From Caulobacteraceae bacterium (GTDB lineage: Bacteria > Pseudomonadota > Alphaproteobacteria > Caulobacterales > Caulobacteraceae), in the NCBI GenBank assembly GCA_947475415.1, contig CANJLH010000001.1, positions 344,236 to 408,235 on the forward strand: 64,000 bases of DNA. Direction: 5' to 3'. The notes below the pieces were generated by a model. It made no database searches. It was not told where the DNA came from and was given only the letters and a program-made list of their open reading frames with translations. Below, in pieces: positions 48,246 through 57,007 of this stretch. The number at the start of each line of letters is the position of its first letter. Within the stretch, counting starts at the first letter, position 1. The translations under genes and the position numbers were made by a program.

Positions 48246-49028
48246 TCAGCGCCCGGCGAAATTGCCCGGCCGGCGCTCGGCCACCGCCTTAACGCCCTCG
48301 GCGTAATCGTCGGTCACCCTCAGGATCGCCTGCTGCCCGAATTCATGGGCGATCTGGGCGCGCACCGCCTGTCCGATTTCTCCGCGTAGGGTCTTGCGGG
48401 TGGCGACGATGGCGAGCGGCGCATTCTCGGCGATCTCGCGGGCGAGATTGCGGGCCGCTTCCATCAACTTGTCCGCTGGCGCGATCTCGTCGACCAGGCC
48501 CCAGGGAGCCACCTCTTCCGGCTTGAACCGTCGCCCGGTGAGGAACATCAGATCGGCCCGCTGATGGCCGATCAGCCTGGGCAGGGTGTAGGTCAGGCCG
48601 AACCCCGGATGGTAGCCCAGCTTGGTGAAATTGGCCGCGAACCTGGCCTCCGGCGCGGCGACGCGGAAATCGGCGAACACCGCCAGGCCCAGCCCAGCCC
48701 CGATCGCGGCGCCCTGAACCGCCGCAACTACCGGCGTCTGGCAGTCGAACAACCGCACCACCTGCTCATAGAGGGCTCTGACGTTGGACATGTCCGAGGG
48801 GTCAGTGAGCTTGCTGGCGAGATCGGCGCCGGCGCAGAACACTTTGCCGGTGGTCGCCAGCACGATGGCGCGGCAATCGTTTTCGCCGTCCAGATCCTCC
48901 AGCGCGTCGGCCAGGCCGCCGATCAGCTCCGGCGTGACGTGGTTATTTGGCGGACGGTCCAGGAGTACGACCGCCACATGGCGACCGTCGAGGGCCACCG
49001 ACACATGATCTCCATAGCTCGACTTCAT
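48246..49028 (-). CDS. Enoyl-CoA hydratase/isomerase family protein
   Basis: 260-aa crotonase-fold protein. Oxyanion-hole segments are KVFCAGADLASKL and VAAVQGAAIGAGLGLAVFADFRVAAPEARF, and the LGYHPGFGLTYTLPRLIG region carries the Glu/His-type active site loop. The C-terminus YAEGVKAVAERRPGNFAGR is typical. It begins inside the stop codon of the acyl-CoA dehydrogenase gene (ATGA), so the pair is coupled. It probably hydrates an enoyl-CoA formed by that dehydrogenase. Confidence 0.88.
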   Translation of the reverse strand: MKSSYGDHVSVALDGRHVAVVLLDRPPNNHVTPELIGGLADALEDLDGENDCRAIVLATTGKVFCAGADLASKLTDPSDMSNVRALYEQVVRLFDCQTPVVAAVQGAAIGAGLGLAVFADFRVAAPEARFAANFTKLGYHPGFGLTYTLPRLIGHQRADLMFLTGRRFKPEEVAPWGLVDEIAPADKLMEAARNLAREIAENAPLAIVATRKTLRGEIGQAVRAQIAHEFGQQAILRVTDDYAEGVKAVAERRPGNFAGR

Positions 49029-50188
49029 CGACGTGTTCCCATCAGGTTGCGGCCGACCACCCACTTATGGATTTCGGTGGGGCCGTCATAGATTCGCATG
49101 AGCCGAAGCTTGGCCGCCATCAACTGCAGGGGCATTTCCTTGGTCATGCCCATGGCGCCGAAGGTCTGCATGGCGCGGTCGACCACCTCAAAGGCCATTT
49201 CGGTGCAATACGCCTTGATCATGGAGATTTCCTGGCGCGCATCGCGGCCCTGATCCAGCGTCCAGGCGCAGTGATAGGCCATCAGCCGCGCCGCGTGGAT
49301 GCGCGTGGCGGCATCGGCGGCCCAGAACTGGATCGTCTGGCGTTCGGACAGCGGCACACCGAAGGTTTTACGCTGCGGAGCGTATTCGATCATCATGTCC
49401 AACGCGCGCTGCGCCATGCCGATCGACCAGGCCGCCATCTCCATGCGCCGGGTGCCGAGCCGCACCTGCATGGGCGCAAAGCCGGCGCCTTCCTGCCCCA
49501 GAAGCTTCCAGCCTGGGACCCGGCAATCCTCCAGCACCACCTCATAGGTATAGGCGCCGCCCAACATCGGAATCCGGCGCAGCGGTTTGAACCCCGGCGT
49601 GCCCTTGTCCACCAGAAAGGCGCTCATCTGTCGGCGGCCGTTCACCTCGCCGGTCACCGCCATCAGGATCGTGAAGTCCACCTGCTCCGCCCGGGAGATC
49701 CAGATCTTGCGGCCGTTGATCACCCAGTCGTCGCCGTCGCGCACCGCCTTGGTGATCATCCCGGCCGGATCGGCGCCGGCGCCCGGTTCGGAAATGCCGA
49801 TCGCGGAGCTGGTCTTTCCCGCCACATAAGGCGCCAGATAGGCCTCGCGCTGTTGATCGTTCACAGTCGCCATCAACATGCGAAGGTTCGGGCTGTCCGG
49901 CGGCAGGGTGTAGGGCGTGACGGTCTTGCCCATCTCCTCGTTGACCCCCACCAGCGACATGTAAGGCAGGTCCGAGCCGCCCACGTCAGAGGGCGCGTCC
50001 AGCCCCCACAGGCCCAGTTTGCGAGATACTTCGTCGAGGCGAACCATATCGTCCGGCAAGATGTTCAGGCCCTTGCCCTCGGCTTCCCGGGCCATGACGC
50101 CAGTCTCCAGAGGCGCCAGCTCATCTCGGACGAACCGGGCGACCAGGTCTTTCAGCAGCTTGTCTTCGGTGGAGAGTTCGAAATCCAC
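49025..50188 (-). CDS. Acyl-CoA dehydrogenase
   Basis: 387-aa FAD enzyme. It has ITPYTLPPDSP-like early helices, the TSSAIGISEPGAGADPAGMITKAVRDGDDWVINGRKIWISRAEQVDF block of the flavin-binding beta domain, and the C-terminal MQTFGAMGMTKEMPLQLMAAKLRLMRIYDGPTEIHKW. The last part includes the helix and loop that close the active site. It catalyses alpha,beta-desaturation of an acyl-CoA. The start is a GTG at 50188. It leads a three-gene minus-strand operon with enoyl-CoA hydratase and an LLM oxidoreductase. It is divergent from a CoA-transferase. Confidence 0.9.
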   Translation of the reverse strand: MDFELSTEDKLLKDLVARFVRDELAPLETGVMAREAEGKGLNILPDDMVRLDEVSRKLGLWGLDAPSDVGGSDLPYMSLVGVNEEMGKTVTPYTLPPDSPNLRMLMATVNDQQREAYLAPYVAGKTSSAIGISEPGAGADPAGMITKAVRDGDDWVINGRKIWISRAEQVDFTILMAVTGEVNGRRQMSAFLVDKGTPGFKPLRRIPMLGGAYTYEVVLEDCRVPGWKLLGQEGAGFAPMQVRLGTRRMEMAAWSIGMAQRALDMMIEYAPQRKTFGVPLSERQTIQFWAADAATRIHAARLMAYHCAWTLDQGRDARQEISMIKAYCTEMAFEVVDRAMQTFGAMGMTKEMPLQLMAAKLRLMRIYDGPTEIHKWVVGRNLMGTRR

Positions 50189-50340
50189 GGGGCCTCCGGC
50201 GTCAGGATCAACACATTTGCGATAGACCGCGGCGATCCGCGTCCGGTGTTTCCATCCGGGTCGGAATGGGTCTAGGCGATTTTACCAGATCATCTAAACG
50301 AGGCTGGCGCGGCGCGCCACGCCACATTGTCGGAAGAGGC

Positions 50341-51561
50341 ATGACGAAACATCAGCTCGCCACCGAGAACACCGGACCGCTGAAGGATGTCCGCATCCTG
50401 GACATGACCGGTGTGGTGCTGGGCGCCTACGCCACCCAGTTGCTGGGTGACCAGGGCGCGGACGTGCTCAAAGTTGAAAGCCCCGCCGACACCCGGGGCC
50501 GCGGCGGCGGCGGCGACATCGTGCGTTACAACGGCGAGGTGCCGGAGGGCTGGCCGCGGGATCTGGGCCCGCTGTTCCTGAGCGCCAACCGCAACAAGCG
50601 ATCGCTTTGCATGGACCTGTCCCGGCCCGACGAACTGGCCAAGGTCAAGGCGCTCATCCCCCACTGCGACGTGTTCGCCGCCTCGGTGCGCTATGGCGGA
50701 CTGAAACGGCTGGGATTGGGCTACGAGGACGTCAAGGCGATCAAGCCGGACATAATCTATGCGCTGGCCACCGGTTACGGTCAGGAGGGACCCTACGCCA
50801 ACGATCCGGCCTATGACGACCTGATCCAGGGTCAGGCCGGCATGGCCGATATCCTCAACCGCGTGGACGACAATCCGAAGCTGCGCTACCTGCCGACCCT
50901 GGTGGCGGACAAGACCACCGGCTGGATGTTCGCCCAGGCGATCACCGCGGCGCTTTTCCACCATGCCCGCACCGGCGAAGGCCAGTATGTCGAAGTGCCG
51001 ATGTTCGAATGCATGACAGCCTATCATCTGGTGGAAAACCACTTCCACCATGTGTTCGAGCCACCCATCGGGCAGTGGGGCTACAGCCGCGTGGTCAATC
51101 CCACCCGCATGCCCTTTGAGGCCATGGACGGCTATATTGGCCTCTTGCCCTACACCGAAGCCCAGTGGCAGGGATTTTTCGATGCCGCCGGCTGGGGCGA
51201 CAACTTCGCCAAGGACCCGCGCTTCCGGGACCATGGCTCGCGCAACCGCAATATCCGCGAGCTCTATGGACTGATCGGCGAGGCCGTGAAGACCAAGACC
51301 GTCGCCGAATGGTTCGCCCTGCTCAAGCCCCTGTCGATCCCGATCGTGAAGATCAACCGCATGGAGGATCTGGAGAGCGACCCCCACCTGCAGGCGGTGG
51401 AGTTCTTCCAACACTATGACCACCCCCAGGCGGGCCACTATGTGACCACCAAGCCGCCGATCAGGTTCTCGGCGACCCCGGCCACCATCCGCCGCCACGC
51501 CCCGCGCCTGGGCGAACACACCGAAGAGGTGCTGGCCGAATTCGGCGTCGGCGTCGAATGA
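50341..51561 (+). CDS. Family III CoA-transferase (CaiB/BaiF)
   Basis: 406-aa CoA-transferase with GPLKDVRILDMTGVVLGAYATQLLGDQGADVLKVESPADTRG at the N-terminus, and the catalytic Asp in DPAYDDLIQGQAGMAD near residue 165. It lacks the racemase GHD signature. The ATG at 50341 has GGAAGAGG upstream; a longer in-frame start at 50266 lies in the divergent promoter region. Its stop codon overlaps the CoA-ligase start by four bases, making a coupled operon with the ligase and thioesterase that faces the acyl-CoA dehydrogenase operon. Confidence 0.86.
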   Translation: MTKHQLATENTGPLKDVRILDMTGVVLGAYATQLLGDQGADVLKVESPADTRGRGGGGDIVRYNGEVPEGWPRDLGPLFLSANRNKRSLCMDLSRPDELAKVKALIPHCDVFAASVRYGGLKRLGLGYEDVKAIKPDIIYALATGYGQEGPYANDPAYDDLIQGQAGMADILNRVDDNPKLRYLPTLVADKTTGWMFAQAITAALFHHARTGEGQYVEVPMFECMTAYHLVENHFHHVFEPPIGQWGYSRVVNPTRMPFEAMDGYIGLLPYTEAQWQGFFDAAGWGDNFAKDPRFRDHGSRNRNIRELYGLIGEAVKTKTVAEWFALLKPLSIPIVKINRMEDLESDPHLQAVEFFQHYDHPQAGHYVTTKPPIRFSATPATIRRHAPRLGEHTEEVLAEFGVGVE

Positions 51562-53120
51562 GGGCGAAGGCGCTCCTGAAACAGGACTTTGGGACCTTCG
51601 CCGAGGTTTTCGCCGCCCAGGTGGCCGAGCGGCCGGACCATCCTGCCCTAATTGAAGGCGAGCGGGTGATCACCTATCACGAGCTTGGCGCGCTCACAGC
51701 GCGCATGGCCGCGGCCCTGCAGCGGGACGGCGCCGGACCCGGCGGCGCAGCAGCCATCTGCGCCGCCAACACCAGCGCCGCCTATGTCGCGGCCTTCGTC
51801 GCGGCCCTGCGCGCGGGAGCGGCGGCAGCGCCGCTGGCGCTGTCATCCACACCGCAGGCCCTGTTCGCCATGCTCCAGGACTGCGCCCCGCCGGTGGTGT
51901 TCCTCGACGCGGCGGCCGACCAGGCGCTGGCGCCCTTCCTGGGTCAAATCGACTTGCGGCGGGTGGCGATGGACGGATCCGACGCCGGCGAGGCGTTGGA
52001 CGCTTGGATGGCGCCCGAAGGCGCGGTTCCCGCCCCGTTCGACGCAGGCCCCCTCGACGCCTTCAACATCATTTATTCGTCCGGAACCACCGGCGCGCCT
52101 AAGGGAATCGTCCAGCCCCACCGCATGCGCTGGTCGCAGATCGGCCGTGGAGGATATCCGGCCCATTCGGTGACGATGATCTCCACGCCGCTTTATTCAA
52201 ACACCACCCTGGTGAGCCTGTTGCCGACCCTGGCCAATGGCGCCACCGCCGTGCTGATGCCTCGGTTTGAGGCCGGCGCATTTCTGCGCCTGGCGGCCCG
52301 CTGGCGGGCGACCCACGCCATGCTGGTGCCGGTGCAATATCGCCGTATCCTCGAGCACCCCGACTTCGACACCTATGACCTGTCGAGCTTTGAGCTGAAG
52401 TTCTGCACCTCGGCGCCCTTTGCGCCCGATCTGAAGGGCGAGGTCCTGCGCCGCTGGCCTGGCGGGCTGGTGGAGTTTTTCGGCATGACGGAGGGCGGCG
52501 TCACATTCAAGCTCGCGGCCCATGAGCGGCCGGACAAGCTGCACACCGTCGGACAGCCCCTGCCCGGCCATGAGGTGCGGCTGATCGATGAGGCGGGCTT
52601 CGAGGTCGCGCCCGGAGAGATCGGCGAAGTGGTGGGCCGCTCGACCACCATGATGGTCGGCTACCACAACCGGCCCGGCGCGACCGCTGATGCCCAGTGG
52701 ACCAGTCCCGACGGAAAGCTCTTCATCCGCACGGGCGACGTGGGGCGGCTGGACGATGAGGGGTTTCTCACCCTGCTGGATCGCCGCAAGGACGTGATCA
52801 TCTCCGGCGGCTTCAACGTCTATCCCTCGGACCTGGAGGCGGAAATGGCGGCCCATCCCGCCGTCGCCGAGTGCGCCGTGGTCGGCGTCGTCTCGCGCCG
52901 CTGGGGCGAGACGCCGGTGGGGTTCGCCGCGCTGAAACCCGGCGCGGCGGTGACCGCCGAGGCCTTGCGCGACTGGACCAACGCCCGCCTGGGCAAGACT
53001 CAGCGCCTCGCCGACCTGGAATTTGTGGACGCCCTGCCCCGCAACGCCATCGGCAAGGTGTTGAAACGCGAGCTGCGCGACGGCTACCGGGGTCCGGCGC
53101 TTGACGGAGAAACCCAATGA
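51558..53120 (+). CDS. AMP-dependent acyl-CoA synthetase/ligase
   Basis: 520-aa adenylate-forming ligase with YSSGTTGAPKGIVQPHRMR near residue 175, the FFGMTEGG A5 motif, TGDVGRLDDEGF and DRRKDVIISGGFNVYPSD hinge motifs, and the final Lys in LPRNAIGKVLKREL. It activates a carboxylic acid to its CoA thioester. It is coupled to the CoA-transferase before it and the thioesterase after it (both by ATGA overlaps). It differs from the ligase at 18572-20140, so the region holds two separate acyl activation systems. Confidence 0.9.
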   Translation: MRAKALLKQDFGTFAEVFAAQVAERPDHPALIEGERVITYHELGALTARMAAALQRDGAGPGGAAAICAANTSAAYVAAFVAALRAGAAAAPLALSSTPQALFAMLQDCAPPVVFLDAAADQALAPFLGQIDLRRVAMDGSDAGEALDAWMAPEGAVPAPFDAGPLDAFNIIYSSGTTGAPKGIVQPHRMRWSQIGRGGYPAHSVTMISTPLYSNTTLVSLLPTLANGATAVLMPRFEAGAFLRLAARWRATHAMLVPVQYRRILEHPDFDTYDLSSFELKFCTSAPFAPDLKGEVLRRWPGGLVEFFGMTEGGVTFKLAAHERPDKLHTVGQPLPGHEVRLIDEAGFEVAPGEIGEVVGRSTTMMVGYHNRPGATADAQWTSPDGKLFIRTGDVGRLDDEGFLTLLDRRKDVIISGGFNVYPSDLEAEMAAHPAVAECAVVGVVSRRWGETPVGFAALKPGAAVTAEALRDWTNARLGKTQRLADLEFVDALPRNAIGKVLKRELRDGYRGPALDGETQ

Positions 53121-53560
53121 CCGACCGCGACCCGGCCGTACCGCCGAAAGTCCGCAAAGCCACGGGCCGCCTGCCCGGCCTGCTGGGTATCGGATGGGAG
53201 GACGCCGGCCGCGGCCTGGTGCGCGCGCGGCTGAAGGTGGGCGAACAGCACATGGCCCATAATGGCTATCTGCATGCCGGCGCCGTCGTGACCCTGGCCG
53301 ATTCAGCCTGCGGCTTCGGCTGCGCCCGGGCCCTGCCCGATGGCGCGCGCAGCTTCACCACCCTGGAGCTGAAATCGAACTTCCTGGGCACGGCCGGCGA
53401 GGGCGACGACATCGCTTGTGACGCCAGCTTGACCCACGGCGGGCGCACCACCCAGGTCTGGGACGCCAAGGTTCGCAATGAGACCACCGGCAAGACCATC
53501 GCCCTGTTCCGCTGCACCCAGATGATCCTCTATCCGCAGGCGGCGAAGCCGGGGACTTGA
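53117..53560 (+). CDS. PaaI-type hot-dog thioesterase
   Basis: 147-aa single hot-dog domain. The LHAGAVVTLADSACGFGCARAL segment holds the active-site region of the PaaI/4HBT family, followed by LELKSNFLGTAGEGD. It would release CoA from small or aromatic acyl-CoA esters, perhaps recycling CoA from dead-end intermediates of the neighbouring ligase. It overlaps the ligase by four bases and ends the operon. Confidence 0.85.
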   Translation: MTDRDPAVPPKVRKATGRLPGLLGIGWEDAGRGLVRARLKVGEQHMAHNGYLHAGAVVTLADSACGFGCARALPDGARSFTTLELKSNFLGTAGEGDDIACDASLTHGGRTTQVWDAKVRNETTGKTIALFRCTQMILYPQAAKPGT

Positions 53561-53685
53561 ACCTCCAAGGGCGCCGGATTGCGCCCTCTCACCCTTGACG
53601 CGACCCGGCTTGACACGCCCGGAGCGACGGCTAGGTTCCGCGCCTCAATCCGCGGCCCTGACGCACAGGGCCGACGTCTGCGCCT

Positions 53686-53777
<92 letters not shown>

Positions 53778-53890
53778 GCCTAGTCTCACAACGCCCCGCG
53801 AAGACCCAGAAATCCCTTACGGGACAACGGGTAGCGCGTTCTCGTCCTCTCACTCCAAATCTTGACGAAGCACCCAATCTCACTTCTTAT

Positions 53891-53909
53891 GATGGGTAAG
53901 TCGATGGGT
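53891..53909. repeat. Left pair of GATGGGT repeats, candidate integrase arm sites
   Basis: GATGGGT at 53891-53897 and 53903-53909, 12 bp start to start, lie between attL and the integrase gene. An identical spacing of GATGGG elements occurs near attR at 63368-63386. Paired short repeats inside both att sites are typical of arm-type binding sites for the integrase N-terminal domain. Confidence 0.4.
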
Positions 53910-53934
53910 TCGGCAGAGAGGCTGAGGACCGGAT

Positions 53935-55194
53935 ATGCCCCGTAAAGCGGAAGAACTCAGCCCGGTGGAAGTGCGGCGGCTGAAGTCGCCGGGAATGCAT
54001 TTCGTGGGTGGCGTCGCTGGCCTTGCCCTTCAGGTGCTGCCGCCACGCAAGGGGGCAGACGACAGAGAGACGCAGGCGAGGACGTGGGTGCTGCGCGTCA
54101 CCATCGGGAACAAGCGCCGCGATATGGGCTTGGGCGGCTTTCCGGACGTGGGCGTCGGCGCGGCTCGGGAGGCCGCCCGCGTGGCCCGCGAGAAGATCAG
54201 GAACGGCATCGACCCCATCGCGGAAGCCCGCGCCGCCAAGAGCGCGCTCGCCGCTCAGCAGGCCGCGACCATCACATTCAAAGAGGCCGCCAAGAAATAC
54301 ATCGCCGCCCATGAGGCTGGTTGGAAGAACTCCAAGCATGGGGCGCAATGGGGATCGACGCTGGAACGCTACGCCTACCCCAAGATCGGCGCGTTGGCGG
54401 TGGGCGACATTGACCTGCCGCACGTGATGGACGTGCTTGAGCCGATCTGGACGACGAAGACCGAAACCGCTTCCCGGCTTCGCGGTCGGATCGAGGCGAT
54501 CCTGAGTTGGGCGACGACGCGCGGCTACCGCCAGGGCCTGAACCCGGCGCGCTGGCGCGGTCATCTTGATACTCAGCTCGGCAAGCGGTCGAAGATTGCG
54601 CCGGTCAAGAAGCACACCGCGCTCCCCGTCATGGAGGTCGGCGCGTTCATGAAGTCGCTTCGTGCGGCGAAGGGCATGGGCGCCCGCGCGCTAGAGTTCA
54701 CCATCTTGACCGCCACCCGCTCCGGGGAAGCGCGGGGCGCGACGTGGGCGGAAATCGACCTGAACGCCAGCGTTTGGACGATCCCGGCGTCACGGATGAA
54801 GGCGAACAAAGAACATCGGGTTCCCCTCTCGCCCGCCGCCAAGACGCTCTTGGAAGCGCTGCCGCGCATGGCCGGGACGGACCTCGTGTTCCCGGCGGCC
54901 AACGGGTCGATGCTATCCGATATGACCCTCTCCGCCGTCCTGCGGCGGATGGACGTCGCCGCAGTCCCGCATGGGTTCCGAAGTTCCTTCCGGGATTGGG
55001 CCGCAGAGTGGACGAGCTACCCGAACGAGGTCTGCGAAATGGCGCTGGCGCACACGATCCGGAGCGACGTGGAAGCGGCCTATCGCCGGGGCGACCTGTT
55101 CGACAAACGGTCGCGGCTCATGAACGATTGGGCGGCGTTCGTCGCCATCGTTCAGCCCAAGGGCAACGTCACGCCGATCCGGGCGGCTGTGTGA
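53935..55194 (+). CDS. Tyrosine recombinase (P4-type integrase)
   Basis: 419-aa site-specific integrase. The N-terminal arm-binding region has the DUF4102-like GGVAGLALQVLPP and MGLGGFPDVGVGAAREAA. A SAM-like core-binding domain follows (about 112-205). The catalytic domain has Arg262 (TATRSGEARG), His346-x-x-Arg349 (HGFRSSFRD), His373 (LAHT) and nucleophile Tyr383 (AAYRRGDLFDKR). All needed residues are present, so it is probably active. It is the first gene after the tRNA-Ser attachment site and ends one base into the next gene. Confidence 0.95.
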   Translation: MPRKAEELSPVEVRRLKSPGMHFVGGVAGLALQVLPPRKGADDRETQARTWVLRVTIGNKRRDMGLGGFPDVGVGAAREAARVAREKIRNGIDPIAEARAAKSALAAQQAATITFKEAAKKYIAAHEAGWKNSKHGAQWGSTLERYAYPKIGALAVGDIDLPHVMDVLEPIWTTKTETASRLRGRIEAILSWATTRGYRQGLNPARWRGHLDTQLGKRSKIAPVKKHTALPVMEVGAFMKSLRAAKGMGARALEFTILTATRSGEARGATWAEIDLNASVWTIPASRMKANKEHRVPLSPAAKTLLEALPRMAGTDLVFPAANGSMLSDMTLSAVLRRMDVAAVPHGFRSSFRDWAAEWTSYPNEVCEMALAHTIRSDVEAAYRRGDLFDKRSRLMNDWAAFVAIVQPKGNVTPIRAAV

Positions 55195-55790
55195 TGATGG
55201 CAGGCCCCAAGTTCACCGACGAACAGCTAGACGCCCTGCGAGCGGTGGGCGTGGCGCAGGCGCAGATCGCCCAAGCGGAAGCCCTCCTTCCGCCCCTGGA
55301 GGTTCGCGATCCGGAAAACCTCTACCCGCTCATCGGGTTGCAGACGGAGGTCGATAGGACTGCGACAAGCGTCGTAGCGGCCAAGGAAGTCCTGGCGATG
55401 GCTGCGGAACACCTAGAGCGCGGCGAGGAGCTTCCCGCGCCATTGGCGAGCTTCCTGGCGTCAGCATTTCGGCAGGTGGCGGCTGTGAAGCCGCATGAGG
55501 AGGACCGGTTGGCCGCCGTTCTGGCGCAGGCCCTCAATCTCACCGCGCCGAATAGGCGACCCGCCGCTGTGCAAGCCGAAGTGGGCGCGTGGGTGTTCAG
55601 AGAAATGACCGAGCACCCGGATGAGAGCGCCACGCACGTTTGCACACGTGCCGCTCGGCATTTCGAGGTCTCTGTCACTACTGCGAACAAGCTTTGGCGC
55701 GATTGGCGGGGGGCCAATGCCTCCCTTGCCGCAAAGCTGGAGCCGATCCGTGCTCAGCGGCGACGTATGGACGCCCAAAGCGCGGGCTGA
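55194..55790 (+). CDS. Hypothetical protein of the satellite element
   Basis: 198-aa protein from ATG 55194, overlapping the integrase stop by one base. The N-terminus (FTDEQLDALRAVGVAQAQIAQAEALLPPL) and middle are helical; the C-terminal part has a possible helix-turn-helix (HFEVSVTTANKLWRDWRGA). I do not recognise a family. Its coupling to the integrase suggests a role in integration control or excision. Low confidence in any function. Confidence 0.5.
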   Translation: MMAGPKFTDEQLDALRAVGVAQAQIAQAEALLPPLEVRDPENLYPLIGLQTEVDRTATSVVAAKEVLAMAAEHLERGEELPAPLASFLASAFRQVAAVKPHEEDRLAAVLAQALNLTAPNRRPAAVQAEVGAWVFREMTEHPDESATHVCTRAARHFEVSVTTANKLWRDWRGANASLAAKLEPIRAQRRRMDAQSAG

Positions 55791-55880
55791 GGATCAATGC
55801 GGGAAGGCCCCCTTCAATCCGCATGAGATGACAAGCGACCTTCTCCTGAGAGCACCCCTAGCCTCAGGAGAAAGCATCCC

Positions 55881-56087
55881 ATGTCGCTCGCCACCGCGTT
55901 CGATCTTCCGCTGACCGGCTACGTCCGCCAGCGCCAGCTTATGACCATCCTGCCCTTCAGCCCGGCTACGCTGTGGCGGAAGGTTGCCGACCATTCCTTC
56001 CCGGCGCCTGTGAAGCTCTCCGAGCGCGTCACAGCGTGGAAGGTCGAAGACGTGCGCGCCTGGATGCTGGACCGCGAGACGGTCTAG
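55881..56087 (+). CDS. AlpA-family winged helix-turn-helix regulator
   Basis: 68-aa protein with the AlpA/MerR-like fold: YVRQRQLMTILPFSPATLWRKVADHSFPAPVKLSERVTAWKVEDVRAWM. AlpA-type proteins act as activators or excisionases in P4-like satellites and other islands and turn on the integrase or replication genes. AGGAG lies upstream of the ATG. It is followed five bases later by the primase gene on the same strand. The region 55791-55880 before it probably holds its promoter. Confidence 0.85.
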   Translation: MSLATAFDLPLTGYVRQRQLMTILPFSPATLWRKVADHSFPAPVKLSERVTAWKVEDVRAWMLDRETV

Positions 56088-56092
56088 CCGAA

Positions 56093-57007
56093 ATGCTCGC
56101 CCTCAGCCCGCCCTCTCTGGACTTCGCCGCTCTCGACGCCATCGCCGGGGGCGGCTTTGGCGTGTTCGACGCAGCGTGCCCGCTGTGCGGCCCGGAGCGC
56201 CGCGCCGCCAGCAATCGGGTGCGGCCAGTGCTCCGGGTGTGGCGTGAGGATGAGGATTTCGCCCGCTACGCCTGCGCCCGCTGCGGCTCTCAGGGCTACG
56301 CCCACGCTGAACGCGGGGCCAACGCCAGCAAGCCGCACCCTATCAAGTCTGCAATGCCGACGCCGCAGATGAGCGACGCCGAGAAGGCGGAGCGCGCGCT
56401 ACGGCTTTGGGATCAATCACTCCCGCCGGTCGGGACGCCGGTGATGCGCTACCTGACCCTGCGCGGCGTCAGCCTGCCTCCCGGCGCGACGAACAACGTG
56501 ATCCGCTGGCACCCTAGCTGTCCGTTCGGCAGCGTCCGGGCGGGGTGCATGATCGCCCTGGTCCGCAACATCGTCACGAACGAACCCCAAGGCGTTCAAC
56601 GCACGGCCCTGTCGAATGACGGTCGCAAGCTCGCGGTCGGGGACAATGGTCGCAAATCGCTCGGGCGCATCTCGGGTGGGGCGATCAAGCTCAGCGATGA
56701 CGCTGACGTTGAGACCTGCCTCGGTATCGGCGAAGGCGTCGAGAGCACCCTTAGCCTGCGCCGCCACCCGGACTTTGTGGCGGTCCCGGTGTGGTCGCTG
56801 CTGTCGAAGGACGGCATCGCAAAACTTCCGGTGCTTGCGGGCCTGGAAGGTCTGGTCGTGGCCGTCGATCACGATCAGCCGGGCATCGCCGCCTCAGCGG
56901 CAGTCACGGCGCGTTACACGGCGGCTCAGGTAGCCGTCACCACGGTCACAGCGCGCGACGAAGGCGCTGACCTCAATGACCTCGAAAGAGCCCCCCATGA
57001 AGCCTGA
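56093..57007 (+). CDS. Toprim/zinc-finger primase
   Basis: 304-aa primase-like protein. The N-terminal CHC2-type zinc ribbon uses CPLC (about residues 22-25) and CARC (about residues 61-64). The C-terminal Toprim domain has GIGEGVESTLS (Glu) and VVAVDHDQPG (DxD). Related DUF7146/Toprim proteins prime replication in satellites and prophages. The ATG at 56093 follows the AlpA stop by five bases. It overlaps the ATPase gene by eleven bases. It is not fused to a helicase; that activity is in the next gene. Confidence 0.83.
   Translation: MLALSPPSLDFAALDAIAGGGFGVFDAACPLCGPERRAASNRVRPVLRVWREDEDFARYACARCGSQGYAHAERGANASKPHPIKSAMPTPQMSDAEKAERALRLWDQSLPPVGTPVMRYLTLRGVSLPPGATNNVIRWHPSCPFGSVRAGCMIALVRNIVTNEPQGVQRTALSNDGRKLAVGDNGRKSLGRISGGAIKLSDDADVETCLGIGEGVESTLSLRRHPDFVAVPVWSLLSKDGIAKLPVLAGLEGLVVAVDHDQPGIAASAAVTARYTAAQVAVTTVTARDEGADLNDLERAPHEA

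Noticed and set aside
53862..53893. Sigma-70-like promoter TTGACG ... TATGAT before the integrase
   Set aside because: The spacer is 20 bp, longer than the usual 16-18, so I do not call it, though it overlaps the candidate arm sites.
54744..55193. Longer form of the 198-aa protein reading back through the integrase gene
   Set aside because: The extension is the integrase in another frame; ATG 55194 at the integrase stop is the natural start.
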